From contig CALESS010000203.1 of assembly GCA_937907495.1 (NCBI GenBank), positions 1 to 5,820 of the forward strand: 5,820 nt of DNA, written 5' to 3'. The DNA comes from an uncultured Anaerolineaceae bacterium. GTDB lineage: Bacteria; Chloroflexota; Anaerolineae; Anaerolineales; Anaerolineaceae. Position 1 is the stretch's first letter. Each line of letters begins with the position of its first letter. The notes beneath the pieces are model-generated. The model saw nothing but the letters and a program-made list of their open reading frames with translations, was not told the DNA's origin and ran no database searches. The translations under genes and the position numbers were made by a program. Positions 5,100-5,820 of the stretch are shown piece by piece.

Positions 5100-5820
5100 T
5101 TAAATCAGCCGGGGTTGGGAATCATCGGCCTTGATCGGAATTCTCAAGTGTTCATAAGCCGCTTTGGTGGCAATCCGGCCCTGGGGAGTGCGGTCTAAAA
5201 AGCCGAGTTGCAGGAGGTAAGGCTCCACCACATCCATAATGGTATCGGATTCTTCGCTGATGGAAGCGGCTATCGTGTTCAGCCCTACGGGGCCGCCATT
5301 GTATTTTTCAATAATGGTCAGCAACACCCGGCGGTCAACTTCATCCAGCCCCAACGGATCCACGTTCAACAGATTCAACGCCTCGGCAGCCATCGGCTGG
5401 CTGATCACGCCATCTCCGCGGACCTGCGTAAAATCCCGCACGCGGCGCAGCAGCCGCAAGGCCACCCGCGGTGTGCCCCGGGCTCGCCGGGCAACCTCTT
5501 TAACTCCATCCGGGTCGGCTTCCACATCCAACAGGCGGGCCGCCCGCCGCACAATTTCCCCCATCGCCAGCAGATCGTAGTAATCCAGGCGGTAAACTGC
5601 CCCAAAACGTGCCCGCAAGGGTGCGCTCAATAAAGCCAGCCGGGTGGTGGCGCCGATCACCGTAAAGCGCGGCAGCTTCAGCCGGATGGAGCGCGCCGAA
5701 GGCCCTTTGCCGATGACAATATCCAGCGAATAATCTTCCATCGCCGGGTAAAGCACTTCTTCCACGGCCTTGCCCAGGCGGTGAATTTCATCAATAAACA
5801 AAATATCGCCGGCGAGTAAG
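5100..5820 (-). CDS. ruvB: Holliday junction branch-migration ATPase RuvB, C-terminal part
   Basis: This is the C-terminal 239 residues of an AAA+ motor that, with RuvA, drives branch migration at Holliday junctions; RuvB is usually about 330-350 residues. The frame is open to the right edge (last full codon at 5819), so the Walker A region and N-terminus are outside the window. The TTG at 5801 lies within Walker B and is not a start. Visible in fragment numbering: Walker [13 protein letters not shown] (4-15), sensor I IGATTR (55-60), the arginine-finger segment APLRARFG (66-73), the sensor II segment [17 protein letters not shown] (114-130), and the C-terminal winged-helix domain from about 153 ([12 protein letters not shown]) through [13 protein letters not shown] and [12 protein letters not shown]. 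It ends with TAA at 5102-5100, 7 bases before queA, and is probably cotranscribed with it. Confidence 0.97.
   Translation of the reverse strand, partial: LLAGDILFIDEIHRLGKAVEEVLYPAMEDYSLDIVIGKGPSARSIRLKLPRFTVIGATTRLALLSAPLRARFGAVYRLDYYDLLAMGEIVRRAARLLDVEADPDGVKEVARRARGTPRVALRLLRRVRDFTQVRGDGVISQPMAAEALNLLNVDPLGLDEVDRRVLLTIIEKYNGGPVGLNTIAASISEESDTIMDVVEPYLLQLGFLDRTPQGRIATKAAYEHLRIPIKADDSQPRLI

Noticed and set aside
5799..5801. TTG at 5801 as the start of ruvB
   Set aside because: The frame continues upstream as LLAGDI, completing the Walker B segment, so the gene is cut by the window edge rather than starting here.

Overview
The window looks like bacterial chromosome of moderately high G+C with dense coding. 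Five complete or nearly complete genes lie on the minus strand. Opposing them is the tail of one plus-strand gene at the left edge. The housekeeping pair ruvB-queA, a family 5 (UdgB-type) uracil-DNA glycosylase and the general protein style fit a free-living environmental bacterium. A Chloroflexota (Anaerolineae-like) source is my best guess, but it rests on impression and no marker here proves it. I see no rRNA, tRNA, CRISPR array, transposase or integrase.

Layout, left to right. Positions 1-139 (+) hold the last 45 codons of a MotA/TolQ/ExbB-type proton channel. A strong hairpin terminator follows at 155-188, between convergent genes. Positions 212-949 (-) encode a membrane-anchored alpha/beta hydrolase with an intact Ser-Asp-His triad. 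After a 168-base spacer comes a tight minus-strand block, read from right to left. It starts with a DHA2-type (EmrB/QacA-like) drug exporter (3798-2392), continues with a TetR-family repressor (2364-1807), and ends with the uracil-DNA glycosylase (1810-1118), whose start codon overlaps the repressor's stop codon. Upstream of the exporter is a near-consensus promoter (TTGACA, 17 bases, TACAAT). Two bases downstream of its -10 box lies a perfect 30-bp palindrome, a textbook TetR-type operator. To the right, across a 227-base spacer, are queA (5092-4073, -) and the C-terminal two thirds of ruvB (from 5820 to 5100, -), separated by 7 bases.

How they work together. The exporter, repressor and glycosylase probably form one inducible operon. 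The repressor would bind the palindrome, block the exporter promoter and so also limit its own synthesis, until a ligand (perhaps an exported compound) releases it. A perfect TATAAT box overlapping the exporter's stop codon may give the repressor a basal promoter of its own. The coupling of a base-excision repair enzyme to an efflux pump is the most unusual arrangement here. RuvB (Holliday-junction branch migration) and QueA (queuosine tRNA modification) are housekeeping genes often found side by side, but tgt, which commonly follows queA, is absent from the next position.

Two gene starts are corrected. The exporter starts at ATG 3798, not at an upstream in-frame TTG. The repressor starts at ATG 2364, not at the ATG at 2379. 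The ruvB reading frame runs off the right edge. I found no clearly new biological system; the best lead is the operator-controlled efflux/repressor/DNA-repair operon.
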